A DNA stretch of 64,000 nucleotides, from contig OX387204.1 in assembly GCA_947561715.1 (NCBI GenBank), positions 18,481,001-18,545,000 of the forward strand. Reading direction: 5' to 3'. Every line of letters starts with the position of its first letter. Within the stretch, counting starts at the first letter, position 1. The translations under genes were made by a program, and so were the position numbers. The notes under the pieces were generated by a model. It did not search any database and was not told where the DNA came from. It was given only the letters and a program-made list of their open reading frames with translations. This DNA is from Ascidia mentula. Taxonomy: Eukaryota > Chordata > Ascidiacea > Phlebobranchia > Ascidiidae. This document shows positions 22,301 to 32,804 of this stretch, in pieces.

Positions 22301-25300
22301 TTGTTGTTGTTGTGGCTGTTGTTGTTGTGGGTGCTGTTGTTGTTGTTGTGGCTGTTGTTGTTGTGGGTGCTGTTGTTGTTGTTGTGGCTGTTGTTGTTGC
22401 AAGTTTTGTTGTTGTGGGTGCAGTTGTTGTTGGTTTTTCTGTGGGTGCAAAAGTTTCTGTAACCGCGGACGTTGCTGTTGTTGTTCTTGCCAATGTTGTT
22501 GTAGTTACAGGTGTTGTTGTTCTTGCCAATGTTGTTGTAGTTACAGGTGTTGTTGTTCTCCTGGTTGTGGTCGCCATTGTACTGGTTATTATGGGAACCA
22601 GTGTGGTCTGCGTCACAAACGGAACAAATCTCTGTGTGGTTGGTTGTGTTGGTACCTTGCAAGTGACGCGAGGACAGTTTTGTGTGACGGACGAACACAT
22701 CGCAAACTCCCTCCTCTCCTTCTCAGTTCTCGCTCCTCCACCCAGCAAACAGTGTCTGGTTGACACTCGCACAGCCGCGACGTCACTGCAGTGATTGGGG
22801 CAAGGTCGTGGAATGGAGAAGGGACTCCATAACATGCACATGTGATGGTTACAAGGTCTGGTTTGCCAGCTGCGGGCGAAACTCAATGAAACTCCACGTC
22901 TTGAGCAAGCGTTTCCGTTCACAGGTGCTCCGCTTAACAAACATGGCCTGGTTCTGTAATTAGAAAACTCCTTGCCTTTTTTTCACTAATTGATTCTATA
23001 GTTACTATATCGCAAACGTTGAAATGCAAAACTTATTTAAGATGACTCTGTTTTAGATGTGAAGAATTGTGATAGGGATGAAGCAAGCGAGATTTTCATT
23101 AAAATTTTAGTTACCGTGGGTTTCGATTTCAAATGATTCGAAATCAACAAAAATCATTTCAATGTTCATGAGTTTGCCCAGAAAACATGCTTTGATAAAG
23201 ATACAACAATGGATTGATACAAAAGGTTGTACAACATATTGAAATTTGGCAAGACAGAGTTGTTGGTTTTGCTTCGCGTTTCCCTCCCGGGAGTTTAAAC
23301 ACTGATTTTAATCTTTCCAGCACAAACCTGTGAGTTACACCGCGATCACATCTGGATGAACATCCTCCCCATGAACTCCAACTACCCCAGTTAGCAGTCG
23401 ATATAACAGGACACGCAGGTGTGGTACATTTCCTTATTACGGTCGAACACAAATTGTTTCCAATGTTTCCGGAAGTTAAACAACGCCTGTGGGATATTGA
23501 AGTGTTATTGGAAGTACAAAGTAACTTGTGAGGGGAGAAGCAAGCAAGCCTTATAAGGAAGGCACAGGGTGTTCGCTTAAGTTATAAACATTGCATGTTT
23601 CAAACTCTGGTCATTAACAGTTCTTATAAACATTATTCTGTCTAAAATACAATTTGTGCGATAAATTCTCAAACAGTCAGTTACTTAATATGTTCAAAGT
23701 GACGATGTAGAAGTGTATTATGCTGCCTAATGCTATATGTACATATATAACCAAGTAGGCGAAGTATATTAAAATAGGTTGCGCATATTTTACAAAATAT
23801 TTGGATGAATGTCGTGCACTCAAATTATTGTTGAAAACAACGTTGCGAAATACAGTGTAAAATATTTAGGGGAGTTAAATTTACTCCTTCCCGCAGATGT
23901 TACCTGGTTGCGTAAATTCTCCCTTCGCCACCGCACGTCTTAAAACAAGCTCCGAATTCCGCCCACAAACCCCACGCTTGGCAGAGATGAGAGTTACATG
24001 AATTTGTTTCGGTGTCGAGGCTTTGGCCACAAAATTGTGAAAGAATTGGACGCTCTGCAAAAATAAGACGCGTCCTCATGAAGTTTTTGTGATTTTCTGT
24101 CTCGTTTGTGAGTTTCACGGTTCTTTAACATGGATTTTTTTTCATCCTCAAGAATGTAAGGAAGTTTTGTTTTCAAGTCTTACAAATAGACACAAATAAT
24201 TATTTGTAATCAGTATCTTGAGGGCGTTCACAACCATAGAAAACAACAAAATATCGTCCAGTAATTTATCATGACTTCACCTCTTCTCAAACATTGTCGC
24301 CTTCTTGTGCGAGATCCCGGCGAACAAGTTTGTGAGCAAGCTCCCCAGGGCCCCCATGCGGACCACCTTACAAAATCACGATCTCCGCTGTTTGACGCTG
24401 CAGTGCTGACAAGTTCAGATTGTTCGTTTGCCGGCCGGAAGAATCGGGCTACAAAGTTTTACTTTTTCTTTTGTATTTATATTCAAGCACGGATAAACAA
24501 ACACGAAAGATTTTTGATAAATTTCAACATAGTTTTTGGCCAAATCCAAAACAGTCCAACAACATGTTGACACAAAACCAACTTTCCTATATCTTGATGC
24601 GTACCGCAAGAAACATTGTTGATCTAACATAAATACATTTATGTAACTATCACGATCAACATATTATTGTTAAATCTTCTACAAGGCGAGTAATAAGCTA
24701 ACTGTAACCAACAACGTCACTTTGATGTTATAACCATAACAAACACAATAAAATCTTAACCTGTGGCTCTGTAGCAACGAGGCGTACTCCTGTAGTCATA
24801 GCAACATCCAGCACGATGACAAGCGTATTTGTGTAAAAACCCGCAGTTTTGGCGTTGCAGAAGCGGAATCTCACATTTCTTTTCCGCGCAATCACCTGAA
24901 AAAATTATCGACGTTAATCCTTCCAAACTAGCAGGGTTCGTTCGATGACCCGCGCAAGTCGTTTAGACAAAACTGCTACAATCTTATATGCAGTAAAAGC
25001 TAATTTGTGGGAACTATTTCAAACTGGTGTTGGTGTTGCTCTAAAATGCGATGATCAAAACTTATTATTGAAAAATTTTGGAGAACTTACATTAACTCCG
25101 AATTCACACAAACTTTTCTCAATGAATGTTAAAAAAGGCCTAAAACGCCTTAATTCAACAGTTAACTTATGTATCAAAGAAAGTCTTGCTTGAGCTAAAA
25201 TCCGAAAAGATGAAAATATAAAATTTACTCGAAATTATGAGTAATATTTTTACACCTGTTGCCTGGAAACATCTGGGCGCAATAGAGAAAAAGAATACGC

Positions 25301-26798
25301 GGCGTATTGTTGCGTCATAACAACAACCACGTGCTTCGCACGCTTCAGCGGTCACGTCGGAAGGTGCAAGAGAACATCGCGAACGTTTGTACACAGACAT
25401 CTTACATCGGCAAGATTGAACTCCTGAAAAGGAAAAGAAGTTTTTAATTCTGAGACATTGCACATTCTTACTGCTATAAGACAGAAAACCAAATAAAGTA
25501 TTTTGCGTCAATTAAATACTGGCCTTTACACGAGAGTTCCCGCTTGAAACAATTTTCATTTTGTGACCAAACGTGCCATGTGTTCACTGTGGTATTATTA
25601 AAAGGCCAGCCTTCATATCATGCGCTTTCCGAACATGATATAAATAATTTGTGTGTTTCGAGCAACATGGTGTGATACGCGGACTATCCACGAATTGGGA
25701 TTTTGAAAAGTTGAGTGAAACCTGATATTTTCCTGGTAATCAGAACGCGCAACCAAATAAGGTGAAAGGTAGGTTTCCAAGCAAGACAGAAGCTGGAGCG
25801 TAATAGATCAAAAAGATTATTGTCTAAAATATCGCTGAAACGTATTTGTTCAATGTAGTCATCCATCCGCCCACATCATTTACTACAACATGCATCACAA
25901 ACGGCGAGTTTCAATGTTGCTGTTTGCTGTCACAGCTTGATGTAGATCTATGTTTTGGAACCGGTAAACCATTTTTTTCGCGGGCAAAGTTGAGATTACT
26001 AATTAGATTCTGTAATGCTTATACAAATGAACTGTGCGCTTTGCAGCTGATCCATATAACCGTTAGGTAAAGTAACATGACTAGCGGCACACCACAAAAA
26101 AGAACATTGCGGACCTGACCTATTCGTTCTGGTTTTCGCAGCTGCCAAAGCCCGAAATACACTGTTTAATTTTCCACCGAAATCTGTGTCAAAGGTTCAA
26201 ATTATTGTTGCCGGCGGATACCCACTCCCTCTATGTCCTCCCATTACAACAGGGCACGCCCTTCCCTTGGAGTCAATAATTTTTCTTTCTTGTTGGTACA
26301 GATTACAACATTTACGTAGTTGAAAGTTAAATTTCGGTTTGTGACATTCCCATTTCCTGAAAGGACATTATGCGACAGACCGATTTCTTTTCAAAAAATT
26401 GTCAACACGAGATTTTGCAAATTGCGAAGACATTAGAATAGAACGGTCAGGTAAATTAAGACTGATACGGCTCACTGAATTATAATTTTATGGAATGTTC
26501 CATGCATTAAACAGGTTTATGGGATATTAAATTGCTTCTTTCCAAACAGTAAATTGCCACAAATATATTGAGTCTATTCGGATAAAAAGCGTGACAAATT
26601 TGTTTGCTATATTTTACTTGGCATTGGTCTTAAATCGTCGTGAATTTCAATCCATGGCCATATAACATAAATTATACATCAAAAAGCGTGGATTTATCCG
26701 TCCCACTCACCTGTACTAAAACGTATTCCTTGGGATGAAACCACATCAAAAACAAGCAAAAGCAGCACAAGGGATGAAATCATCACTTTGTGTTTCAT
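19342..26798 (-). CDS. Secreted trefoil-TSR-mucin-vWA protein, copy 2
   Basis: Thirteen phase-consistent exons give exactly 1,042 codons: 26798-26711, 25423-25256, 24895-24761, 24448-24281, 24054-23904, 23486-23328, 22953-21973, 21799-21594, 21429-21218, 21146-20839, 20616-20472, 20191-20032 and 19586-19342. The architecture is that of copy 1: same signal peptide, two trefoil domains ([21 protein letters not shown]), four N-terminal TSRs, mucin array, then TSRs and the vWA-like domain. The mucin exon here runs on into an extra TSR ([14 protein letters not shown]) and exon 21799-21594 holds most of another ([14 protein letters not shown]), so this copy has about eight TSRs against six in copy 1. 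The GC-AG intron (GC at 20471) is conserved. Both copies look functional; this one probably keeps the ancestral exon set. Confidence 0.85.
22206..22440 (-). repeat. Thr-rich mucin minisatellite, copy 2
   Basis: The same TTTTAP-encoding array as at 12249-12893 but only about 235 bp, with valine/histidine-containing variants ([10 protein letters not shown]). A 36-bp unit encoding [12 protein letters not shown] is repeated just beside it (about 22485-22555) and is single in copy 1. Confidence 0.88.
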
Positions 26799-27488
26799 AT
26801 TTTCTTTGAAACTTGGATGATTATCTTCTCGTGACAATTTTATTGATACTAAACCCCAACACGAGATGATATCGGCATAAACCTTATCTCCTACACTATT
26901 ACTATAACTACATTTCAATACAAACAAGTTTTATCAATAATATCCTCATCTGGAAGTTCATTTGTCCTCGAGTGAAGACTAAAACTACAGCCTACAGCGC
27001 ATGCTTCCAACACCTGCTGATTATTTTTCGCGACTCATTTTCACATCTGCGGTAAATGGTCATTTTCACGTGCCGTCAGTGCCCTGATGACCACTGCACG
27101 GTGGCAATTAGACGCGCTTTCCGAATGAATGCTGAGAAACTTCCTTGCTAGCGTATCTTTAATGCTTCGACTTGAACTGTTATTCGTGGGTATGCAAGTG
27201 CCTATAAAAGCAACGACCTTCTATTATTCCGCACGAACGTCTACGCTTGCGTGCGTTCTTACTCAGGCTGCCGACCCCTAACCTTTGCGTGAATGCAAAG
27301 CAGGTTAAATGCCATAAAGCGACTGACTGCCTGCTTCCATAAAATGCTGATAGCTTTAGACTCATCAACCACAGGTGGTGATATCCCAGACTCGCTCGTC
27401 ACATCGTCGCAAATCACAGAAAGCGGCATGTCGCACTTTCAGATTCGGCGCGCGACTCGCTTGTGACGTATCAACGTTTACGATTGTG

Positions 27489-28437
27489 GGCAGTGGCTTG
27501 CGCCTTCTAACAAAGAGAGGCGCGTGCCACGCCCGAAGTGCGGTTCGCGGTGGAATGACGGGGATCGCTGCATGTTTATCGAGAAGCGCTGGTGTGTTTC
27601 TCTTACATGCAATTGTTAACAAGCAACCTTTTAACTGTGGCACTTAATCTTTCAAGCGAGCTGCAAAGAAATCTCCATAAGGAGTAAACAAACGTGCGTG
27701 CCTCTCTCGCTCCCGACTTTTGAGCACGTGGCCAAATGACGTGCATTTCTGCTAATTCGTTTTGCGTGGAAACATTTTAAGAAGGCTAGAAATAAAGCAT
27801 GCGCCTTACGTATTCATGGAATTGTTGAATCTCCACCGAAGACACCCAAACATGCTGCGAAGGTTAGCAAGTATCTTAGCGACAATCTCTTACAGTGGAG
27901 ATGGCATGGTTGACAAAATTATAATTGAGGTTTATTTTGACAAAAGTTGTCACTGTTTATGCTTCGCAAATGACCTGAGCTGAGTGGTCCAAAAGTTTTT
28001 GGAACATTCTTATTCGCCGTGTTTTTCGACTGCCGTTCTCATATAATTTGCAAGGCACGTAAAACTGTCCACTTAGCAGATTTACACAGTTCACACAATT
28101 TCGTATAAACGGTCAAAGATTACCGGCATGCATGGCAGAACACACCCAACAGTTTGATGACATCTTCGTAAATAGGATGACCAAAGGTCTGTAGAACTGT
28201 GACGAAATAATATCATGATTGTGACATGAATAGCCGGAAGGGGAGGCGGTTGCGGTGATAAACGTTTATTTGATCGTCCCCGCTATGAACGGATAAATTG
28301 GGTCCGAAGGGATTTTTGTTTGTTAATCTCATTATTACAAGTTGTCAAGCATGTCGTCACCGTCCTATTGCAAGTGTTTATTTGATGTTGGGATTTTGCG
28401 GATTTGAACAACAATAACAAAAACAACAAACGTATAT
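27489..28437. other. Intergenic region without recognised gene
   Basis: About 950 bp between the end of duplication unit 2 and the small minus-strand gene. Short open frames (for example 27762-27983 plus) show no domain, no signal peptide and no useful splice context. This is presumably the original flank into which the unit was duplicated. Confidence 0.4.
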
Positions 28438-28443
28438 TTTATT
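28438..28443 (-). terminator. Polyadenylation signal AATAAA
   Basis: AATAAA on the minus strand about 37 bp past the stop codon of the small gene 28480-28773. This is the expected place for cleavage and polyadenylation and supports that gene being real. Confidence 0.5.
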
Positions 28444-28479
28444 TGAACATCTTACACATCAGACACACCGAAAATTATC

Positions 28480-28773
28480 CTATATAATACCGGGCAAGTT
28501 GTCAGAATGCCGTGGTACACAAAAAACATGTATTGAATAAATAAACCCCATAATTTCGAAACAACAGACAGCTAATATTTGTTTCGGAACTAATAGGTGT
28601 TTTTTTGTCCCAATTGACCCGCGGAAATTTGTCTGTAAACCATGATCTGCTGAAAAAAATAAAACGTAAATTCGAATGAGCGCAATATGTTTTACCGTTT
28701 TGTCAAAAAACTCACGTGTTACGTTGTTGGTAAACAATTGACGCAGCAGCGTTGTAGAAGCATTTAAGCTCAT
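28480..28773 (-). CDS. Small two-exon protein of unknown function, 75 aa
   Basis: Exons 28773-28716 and 28649-28480 join in phase (donor CAC|GTGAG, acceptor after a polypyrimidine tract) to give 75 residues. The N-terminus is Ser/Thr/Leu/Arg-rich (MSLNASTTLLRQLFTNN), like a mitochondrial presequence. One hydrophobic segment follows (ILAVCCFEIMGFIYSIHVFC) and a short polar tail ends in DNLPGII. The acceptor is a tandem CAGCAG, so two isoforms differing by one residue are possible. I do not recognise the family; a small mitochondrial inner-membrane subunit would fit the shape. It is divergent from GTPBP3 with only 85 bp between start codons. An uninterrupted reading without the intron is also open (97 codons), so splicing is inferred. 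Confidence 0.45.
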   Translation of the reverse strand: MSLNASTTLLRQLFTNNVTREFFDKTVKHIALIRIYVLFFSADHGLQTNFRGSIGTKKHLLVPKQILAVCCFEIMGFIYSIHVFCVPRHSDNLPGII

Positions 28774-28858
28774 CTTTCGACGCTAAATGTAAAGTTTGTA
28801 CTGCTTATCAAGTTTATGAACATTAATATAATGCAACATATATAAGTGACCGGATGAA
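28774..28858. promoter_or_regulatory. Short bidirectional promoter region
   Basis: Only 85 bp separate the start codons of the small minus-strand gene and GTPBP3, so both promoters must overlap or extend into the genes. CATATATAAG near 28838 is TATA-like and close to the GTPBP3 start. Confidence 0.4.
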
Positions 28859-30370
28859 ATGAATAGGAGAGTACGGTGTTTGACTGGAATTTTTTTACTA
28901 TCTAAATCCCACGCTTATTCCGCAATTACGCATTTAAAATGGATAGACAAGATTAAGTGTGTAAGGTACTATACTGCGACACATTTGGGCACAATATACG
29001 CCCATTCGTCTGGGTTTGGAAAGTGTGGTGTTGCTGTCATAAGAATTTCGGGCAGCGAAACAATTTCAGCCTTGTCAAAGATCACGAAAAGGAACAAACT
29101 TCCTGCCCCAAAGCAGGTGTTTGTATCACGACTGTGGCACCCCAAGACTGAAGTCATGTTGGACAGAGCTGTTGTGTTTTGGTTTTCTGCCCCAAGTAGC
29201 TTTACCGGTGAAGACATGTGTGAATTCCAAGTGCATGGTGGGCCTGCTGTAATCACATCAGTGCTTGATGCATTGTCAACAATTAAAGGCTTGAGGCCAG
29301 CTGAGGCTGGTGATTTTACCAAGCGGGCATTTCTTAACGACAAACTTGATTTAACTGAGGTTGAAGGGTTGGGTGATCTGATTCATGCAGAGACGGAAGG
29401 ACAAAGGAGACAGGCTGTTCACCAAATGGAAGGCTCTCTAAGCTCCCTCTACAAAAACTGGACTAATAAAGTTGTGAAAAACATGGCACATTGTGAGGCA
29501 TTCATAGACTTTGGCGAAGACCAACATTTGGGTGATCAAGTACTTAGCAATGTTGTAACAGAAATAAAAAGTGTCAAAGCTAAAATCGATGACCATCTGC
29601 ATGACTCTCATCGTGGAGAAAGGTTGCGAAATGGTGTAAGGATTTGCATAGCTGGGCAGCCAAACGTTGGAAAAAGTACTTTGTTAAACTTAATCACTCA
29701 GAGACAAGCGGCAATTGTGTCACCAATTGCTGGAACAACACGAGATGTAATTGAAACTGCCCTGGATATTGATGGTTTCCCAGTCTTGATGAGTGATACA
29801 GCTGGTCTTCGACACAGTGAGGATGTGATTGAAAAGGAAGGGGTTGCAAGAGCTTTGCAGAAGATTCAGGATGCGGACTTGGTTATTTTTCTCCTATCAT
29901 CTGAGCAGTTAATCACACATAAAAACAATATTGCTGGATTAATTGAAAAGCAAACTCAAAATCTGGGTATCGATAATGATTTAAAAGGAAAACAAGTCCT
30001 GACAGTCGTAAACAAGACTGACTTAAATAAGATCGAAAAACAGTGTGCCAGTGAAAATGTTCTGTATATATCGTGTAAAAGTATGAGTGGAATCAGTGAG
30101 TTTCTTAAAATTCTGTCATCCCATATCAAAAACTTGTGTGGTGGCGCTTCTGTTGGAAGCATTCCAAGCATCACCCAACAAAGACACCGCATGCATTTGC
30201 AGGAGTGCAGCCAACATCTGCAACAAGCCATAGAATCCTTCGATCTGGATGTTGTAATTGCTGCTGAATATATGAGAATGTCTTTAAGTGAACTTGGAAA
30301 AATATCGGGAAAAGTTGATGCAGAGGAAATTCTTGATGTAATATTTCAAGACTTTTGCATTGGTAAATAA
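28859..30370 (+). CDS. GTPBP3: tRNA modification GTPase GTPBP3 (MnmE family), mitochondrial
   Basis: Single-exon frame of 503 residues, about the family's usual length. With MTO1, GTPBP3/MnmE makes the taurinomethyl or carboxymethylaminomethyl modification of U34 in mitochondrial tRNAs. A basic, hydroxyl-rich N-terminus suits mitochondrial import. The TrmE N-terminal domain begins near residue 44 (TIYAHSSGFGKCGVAVIRISG, with PSSFTGEDMCEFQVHGG). The G domain has GQPNVGKST (about 265-273), the switch around TTRDV, DTAGL (about 313) and NKTD (about 384). The C-terminus is FCIGK, the conserved MnmE C[ILV]GK end that carries the catalytic cysteine. All key residues are present. GPN3 follows 178 bp downstream on the same strand. 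Confidence 0.97.
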   Translation: MNRRVRCLTGIFLLSKSHAYSAITHLKWIDKIKCVRYYTATHLGTIYAHSSGFGKCGVAVIRISGSETISALSKITKRNKLPAPKQVFVSRLWHPKTEVMLDRAVVFWFSAPSSFTGEDMCEFQVHGGPAVITSVLDALSTIKGLRPAEAGDFTKRAFLNDKLDLTEVEGLGDLIHAETEGQRRQAVHQMEGSLSSLYKNWTNKVVKNMAHCEAFIDFGEDQHLGDQVLSNVVTEIKSVKAKIDDHLHDSHRGERLRNGVRICIAGQPNVGKSTLLNLITQRQAAIVSPIAGTTRDVIETALDIDGFPVLMSDTAGLRHSEDVIEKEGVARALQKIQDADLVIFLLSSEQLITHKNNIAGLIEKQTQNLGIDNDLKGKQVLTVVNKTDLNKIEKQCASENVLYISCKSMSGISEFLKILSSHIKNLCGGASVGSIPSITQQRHRMHLQECSQHLQQAIESFDLDVVIAAEYMRMSLSELGKISGKVDAEEILDVIFQDFCIGK

Positions 30371-30464
30371 CAGCAACTGCTGAAGATCTTTACTAATGCC
30401 GATATCATGTGAAAATATAACTATGAACCAGTTATTATGTAACATTGCATGACATGAACTACAC

Positions 30465-30484
30465 AATTATGGTTGTTTTTTCAG
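30465..30484 (+). promoter_or_regulatory. Possible spliced-leader acceptor ahead of GPN3
   Basis: A pyrimidine-rich tract ending GTTGTTTTTTCAG lies between the GTPBP3 stop and the GPN3 start, 64 bp before the GPN3 ATG. There is no obvious matching donor close upstream. In tunicates this is the arrangement expected for trans-splicing of a downstream operon gene; an ordinary 5' UTR intron is the alternative. Confidence 0.4.
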
Positions 30485-30547
30485 GTTAATAAGAAAACTT
30501 TTCATAAAAGATATTAGGTTTATGAAATACAAATAGGTCTCGCTGCA

Positions 30548-31357
30548 ATGCCCAAATATGCCCAAATCATTATGGGGCCAGCTGGTTCTGGTAAAAGCAC
30601 ATACTGTGCTACTATGGCAGAGCATTTTAAAGCCCTAAAAAGACGGTGCTTCATTGTAAACCTTGATCCTGCTGCTGAGGACTTTAAATACGCAGTAGCA
30701 GCTGATGTAAGGGATCTTATCCAGTTGGATGATGTCATGGAGGATAAGGAACTGCATTTTGGGCCTAACGGTGGTCTCGTTTTTTGTATGGAGTACATTA
30801 TAAAGAATCTTTCTTGGTTGGAGGATAGTCTTGAGGCTGGAGAGGATGATTATTTTATTTTTGATTGTCCCGGACAGATAGAACTTTACAACCACCTCCC
30901 TGTTATGAGACAGCTCACAGAAGCTTTGCAGTCATGGGATTTTCGTTTGTGTGGAGTTTTCTTGGTAGATTCACAGTTTCTCGGGGAGTCGAGCAAGTTT
31001 GTTTCTGGGGTGTTGTCCTCACTTTCCTGTATGATTAACATGGAAATACCCCACATTAGCATTATGACCAAAGTTGACTTGTTGCCTAAAAAGTCGAAGA
31101 AAAAACTTAGGGAATACCTTGATCCAAATATGTTGTCATTAGCAGAAACTACTCAACATCACAGTGAAAAGTATGTCAAGTTGACTGAAATGATTTGTCA
31201 GTTAATAGATGATTATTCTATGGTTAGGTTTCTGGCCTTTGACCAAAGTGATGAAGATTCAATAAACATTGCATTACAAAATATTGATATGGCTTTGCAG
31301 TATGGTGAAGATTTGGAAGTCCAAGTCAGAGACTTTGGAAATGATGAAAATGATTGA
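30548..31357 (+). CDS. GPN3: GPN-loop GTPase 3
   Basis: Single-exon frame of 269 residues, close to the vertebrate length, though it lacks most of the acidic vertebrate tail. GPN3 pairs with GPN1 in assembly and nuclear import of RNA polymerases II and III. The P-loop is [10 protein letters not shown] (residues 9-18), the diagnostic GPN loop is at residues 72-74 in [14 protein letters not shown], the G3 motif is DCPGQIE (from residue 106), and the G4 motif TKVD is at 174-177. DDYSMVRFL and QYGEDLEV near the end match the family. It lies between GTPBP3 and METTL16, 121 bp from the latter. Confidence 0.97.
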   Translation: MPKYAQIIMGPAGSGKSTYCATMAEHFKALKRRCFIVNLDPAAEDFKYAVAADVRDLIQLDDVMEDKELHFGPNGGLVFCMEYIIKNLSWLEDSLEAGEDDYFIFDCPGQIELYNHLPVMRQLTEALQSWDFRLCGVFLVDSQFLGESSKFVSGVLSSLSCMINMEIPHISIMTKVDLLPKKSKKKLREYLDPNMLSLAETTQHHSEKYVKLTEMICQLIDDYSMVRFLAFDQSDEDSINIALQNIDMALQYGEDLEVQVRDFGNDEND

Positions 31358-31458
31358 AATATTTTATTTGAAGATTGTCTCAAATCAAATTTCACTATTG
31401 AAATGTTTTTCATGGTTTTGTTGTCATATTATTAAACTAAACAAAAACGGTAATTAAA

Positions 31459-31478
31459 TTGTATGTTTTCTGTTTTAG
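31459..31478 (+). promoter_or_regulatory. Possible spliced-leader acceptor directly at the METTL16 start
   Basis: The tract TATGTTTTCTGTTTTAG ends exactly at the METTL16 ATG (31479), leaving no native 5' UTR. An ATTAAA about 45 bp earlier could be the GPN3 poly(A) signal. Poly(A) signal, short gap, then acceptor touching the ATG is what a trans-spliced operon junction looks like. Confidence 0.5.
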
Positions 31479-32804
31479 ATGGCTCTTAATAAGTTCATGC
31501 ACCCTAAAAACAGATACAAAGAAAATCCCCCAGACTTTGATGGTTTGGCTGAAGAATTTCCAAATTTTAAAAAGCATGCACAACATTCAAGAAATGGAAA
31601 GGCTTTTGTTAATTTCAGAAATGCAAATGTTGTTCGAGAATTGGCGATATGTTTGTTGAAAAAAGATTTTCAACTGGATGTGTTGTTACCAAATGATAGA
31701 CTTGCTCCAACTATTCCATCAAGACTCAACTATATTTTGTGGGTCCAGGATTTAGTTTGTTGTCTTCCAAGTCAGGATTCTTATAGTATTTTGGATATTG
31801 GATGTGGTAGTTCGTGTGTGTATCCACTATTGGGGGTGCGGCTAAACAAAAGTTGGAACTTTCTAGCAAGCGAAATAGACGAAAAAAACTTTCTTTGTGC
31901 GCAAGACAACGTGCGCAGAAACAACTTGTCCGAAAAGATTTTGCTGCACCAAGTGGCTGAAAATGACAAAATATTTTCACCGTTAGGTGACGCAGTCTAC
32001 ATAGACGCTTGCATGTGTAATCCGCCGTTTTTCACCTCCAAACAAGATGTTGTCACTGGATTGCAGCGACCAAGTGCAAACTCATCTTGTTCTGGTCACG
32101 AAAAGGAAATGATTCGAGATGAAGGCGGTGATCTGGGTTTCGCAGAAAAACTTTTCACTGAAAGCTTGGAGGTTCGTAAACGCGTGAAGTGGTTTACGAC
32201 CATGTTTGGAAAAAAGTCAAGCTTTGTATGTTTTCAAAAGAAATTAGAAAGTCGCGATGTACCAGTAAAGACATATACGGAATTTTGCCAAGGTAAAACA
32301 ATGCGATGGGCTGTGGCATGGTCGCATTTCAGTAATATTGACGTCCAAACTTTGCCTCTGTCACAATTCCAGCAAGAAAAACTGCAAAAAAGTAGCAAAA
32401 AGATTCATTTTAAATCCAAATTTGTTGAAGTTACCGAAGTAAAAAACGCACTTTCTCTAGTTTTAAACAAATTAAGTTTAAGTTTTACGCTTGAAGGCGA
32501 CGAGGATCTCCAGTTTGAATTTTTGACAAGGAAATCTGATTGGACAAACAGCAGAAGAAAACGACGAATGAAAATGTTTGGTGATAAAAATGAAAAAACT
32601 TTGTGCAACGCCGAGAGAAAGTTGATTTCTAAGTCTGTGCACGACAGTTTTGATAACGACGGTCAAATAGGAAGCGATTTACAATTTCAATGCCGCCTAA
32701 CTATTTCGTCTACAACAAGTGGAATAGAAGTAACTGTATCCTCTTGTCCTTTCTTAAAAGATGAAATCAACACAATCGCAGTTTATTTAAAAGGAAAAAT
32801 TTGA
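31479..32804 (+). CDS. METTL16: METTL16-type RNA N6-adenosine methyltransferase
   Basis: Single-exon frame of 441 residues (human about 560). METTL16 methylates adenosines in U6 snRNA and MAT2A hairpins. The start MALNKFMHPKNRYKENPPDF is nearly that of vertebrates and carries the basic N-terminal RNA-binding segment. A Rossmann methyltransferase follows, with ILDIGCGSSCVYPLLG as the SAM-binding loop and the catalytic CNPPFF (Asn181-Phe184). TYTEFCQGKTMRWAVAWS is another family hallmark. The C-terminal part (from about residue 300) is divergent but includes the basic stretch SRRKRRMKMF and likely covers the vertebrate-conserved region. The acceptor at 31478 suggests it is expressed with GPN3. 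Confidence 0.96.
   Translation: MALNKFMHPKNRYKENPPDFDGLAEEFPNFKKHAQHSRNGKAFVNFRNANVVRELAICLLKKDFQLDVLLPNDRLAPTIPSRLNYILWVQDLVCCLPSQDSYSILDIGCGSSCVYPLLGVRLNKSWNFLASEIDEKNFLCAQDNVRRNNLSEKILLHQVAENDKIFSPLGDAVYIDACMCNPPFFTSKQDVVTGLQRPSANSSCSGHEKEMIRDEGGDLGFAEKLFTESLEVRKRVKWFTTMFGKKSSFVCFQKKLESRDVPVKTYTEFCQGKTMRWAVAWSHFSNIDVQTLPLSQFQQEKLQKSSKKIHFKSKFVEVTEVKNALSLVLNKLSLSFTLEGDEDLQFEFLTRKSDWTNSRRKRRMKMFGDKNEKTLCNAERKLISKSVHDSFDNDGQIGSDLQFQCRLTISSTTSGIEVTVSSCPFLKDEINTIAVYLKGKI

Larger units (their letters stand above)
18612..27488. repeat. Tandem segmental duplication, unit 2
   Basis: Direct repeat of 8999-18611. Coding exons are nearly identical in both units while introns differ by many indels, so the duplication is fairly recent but not new. 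Unit 2 has extra sequence at about 19622-19905 (intron before the last exon) and 26160-26390 (first intron) that unit 1 lacks. It keeps two TSR-bearing introns and one exon that unit 1 has lost. Confidence 0.88.

Noticed and set aside
22060-22794. Plus-strand valine-rich and cysteine-rich frames over the second array
   Set aside because: Same reason as for the first array; the real frame is the minus-strand mucin exon 22953-21973.
26160-26390. Unit-2-only stretch with a short Gly/Arg/Cys-containing minus-strand frame
   Set aside because: Short, closed by stops and without recognisable homology; kept only as an indel between the units.
28957-29343. Plus and minus frames inside GTPBP3
   Set aside because: Shadows of the conserved GTPBP3 frame with no homology of their own.
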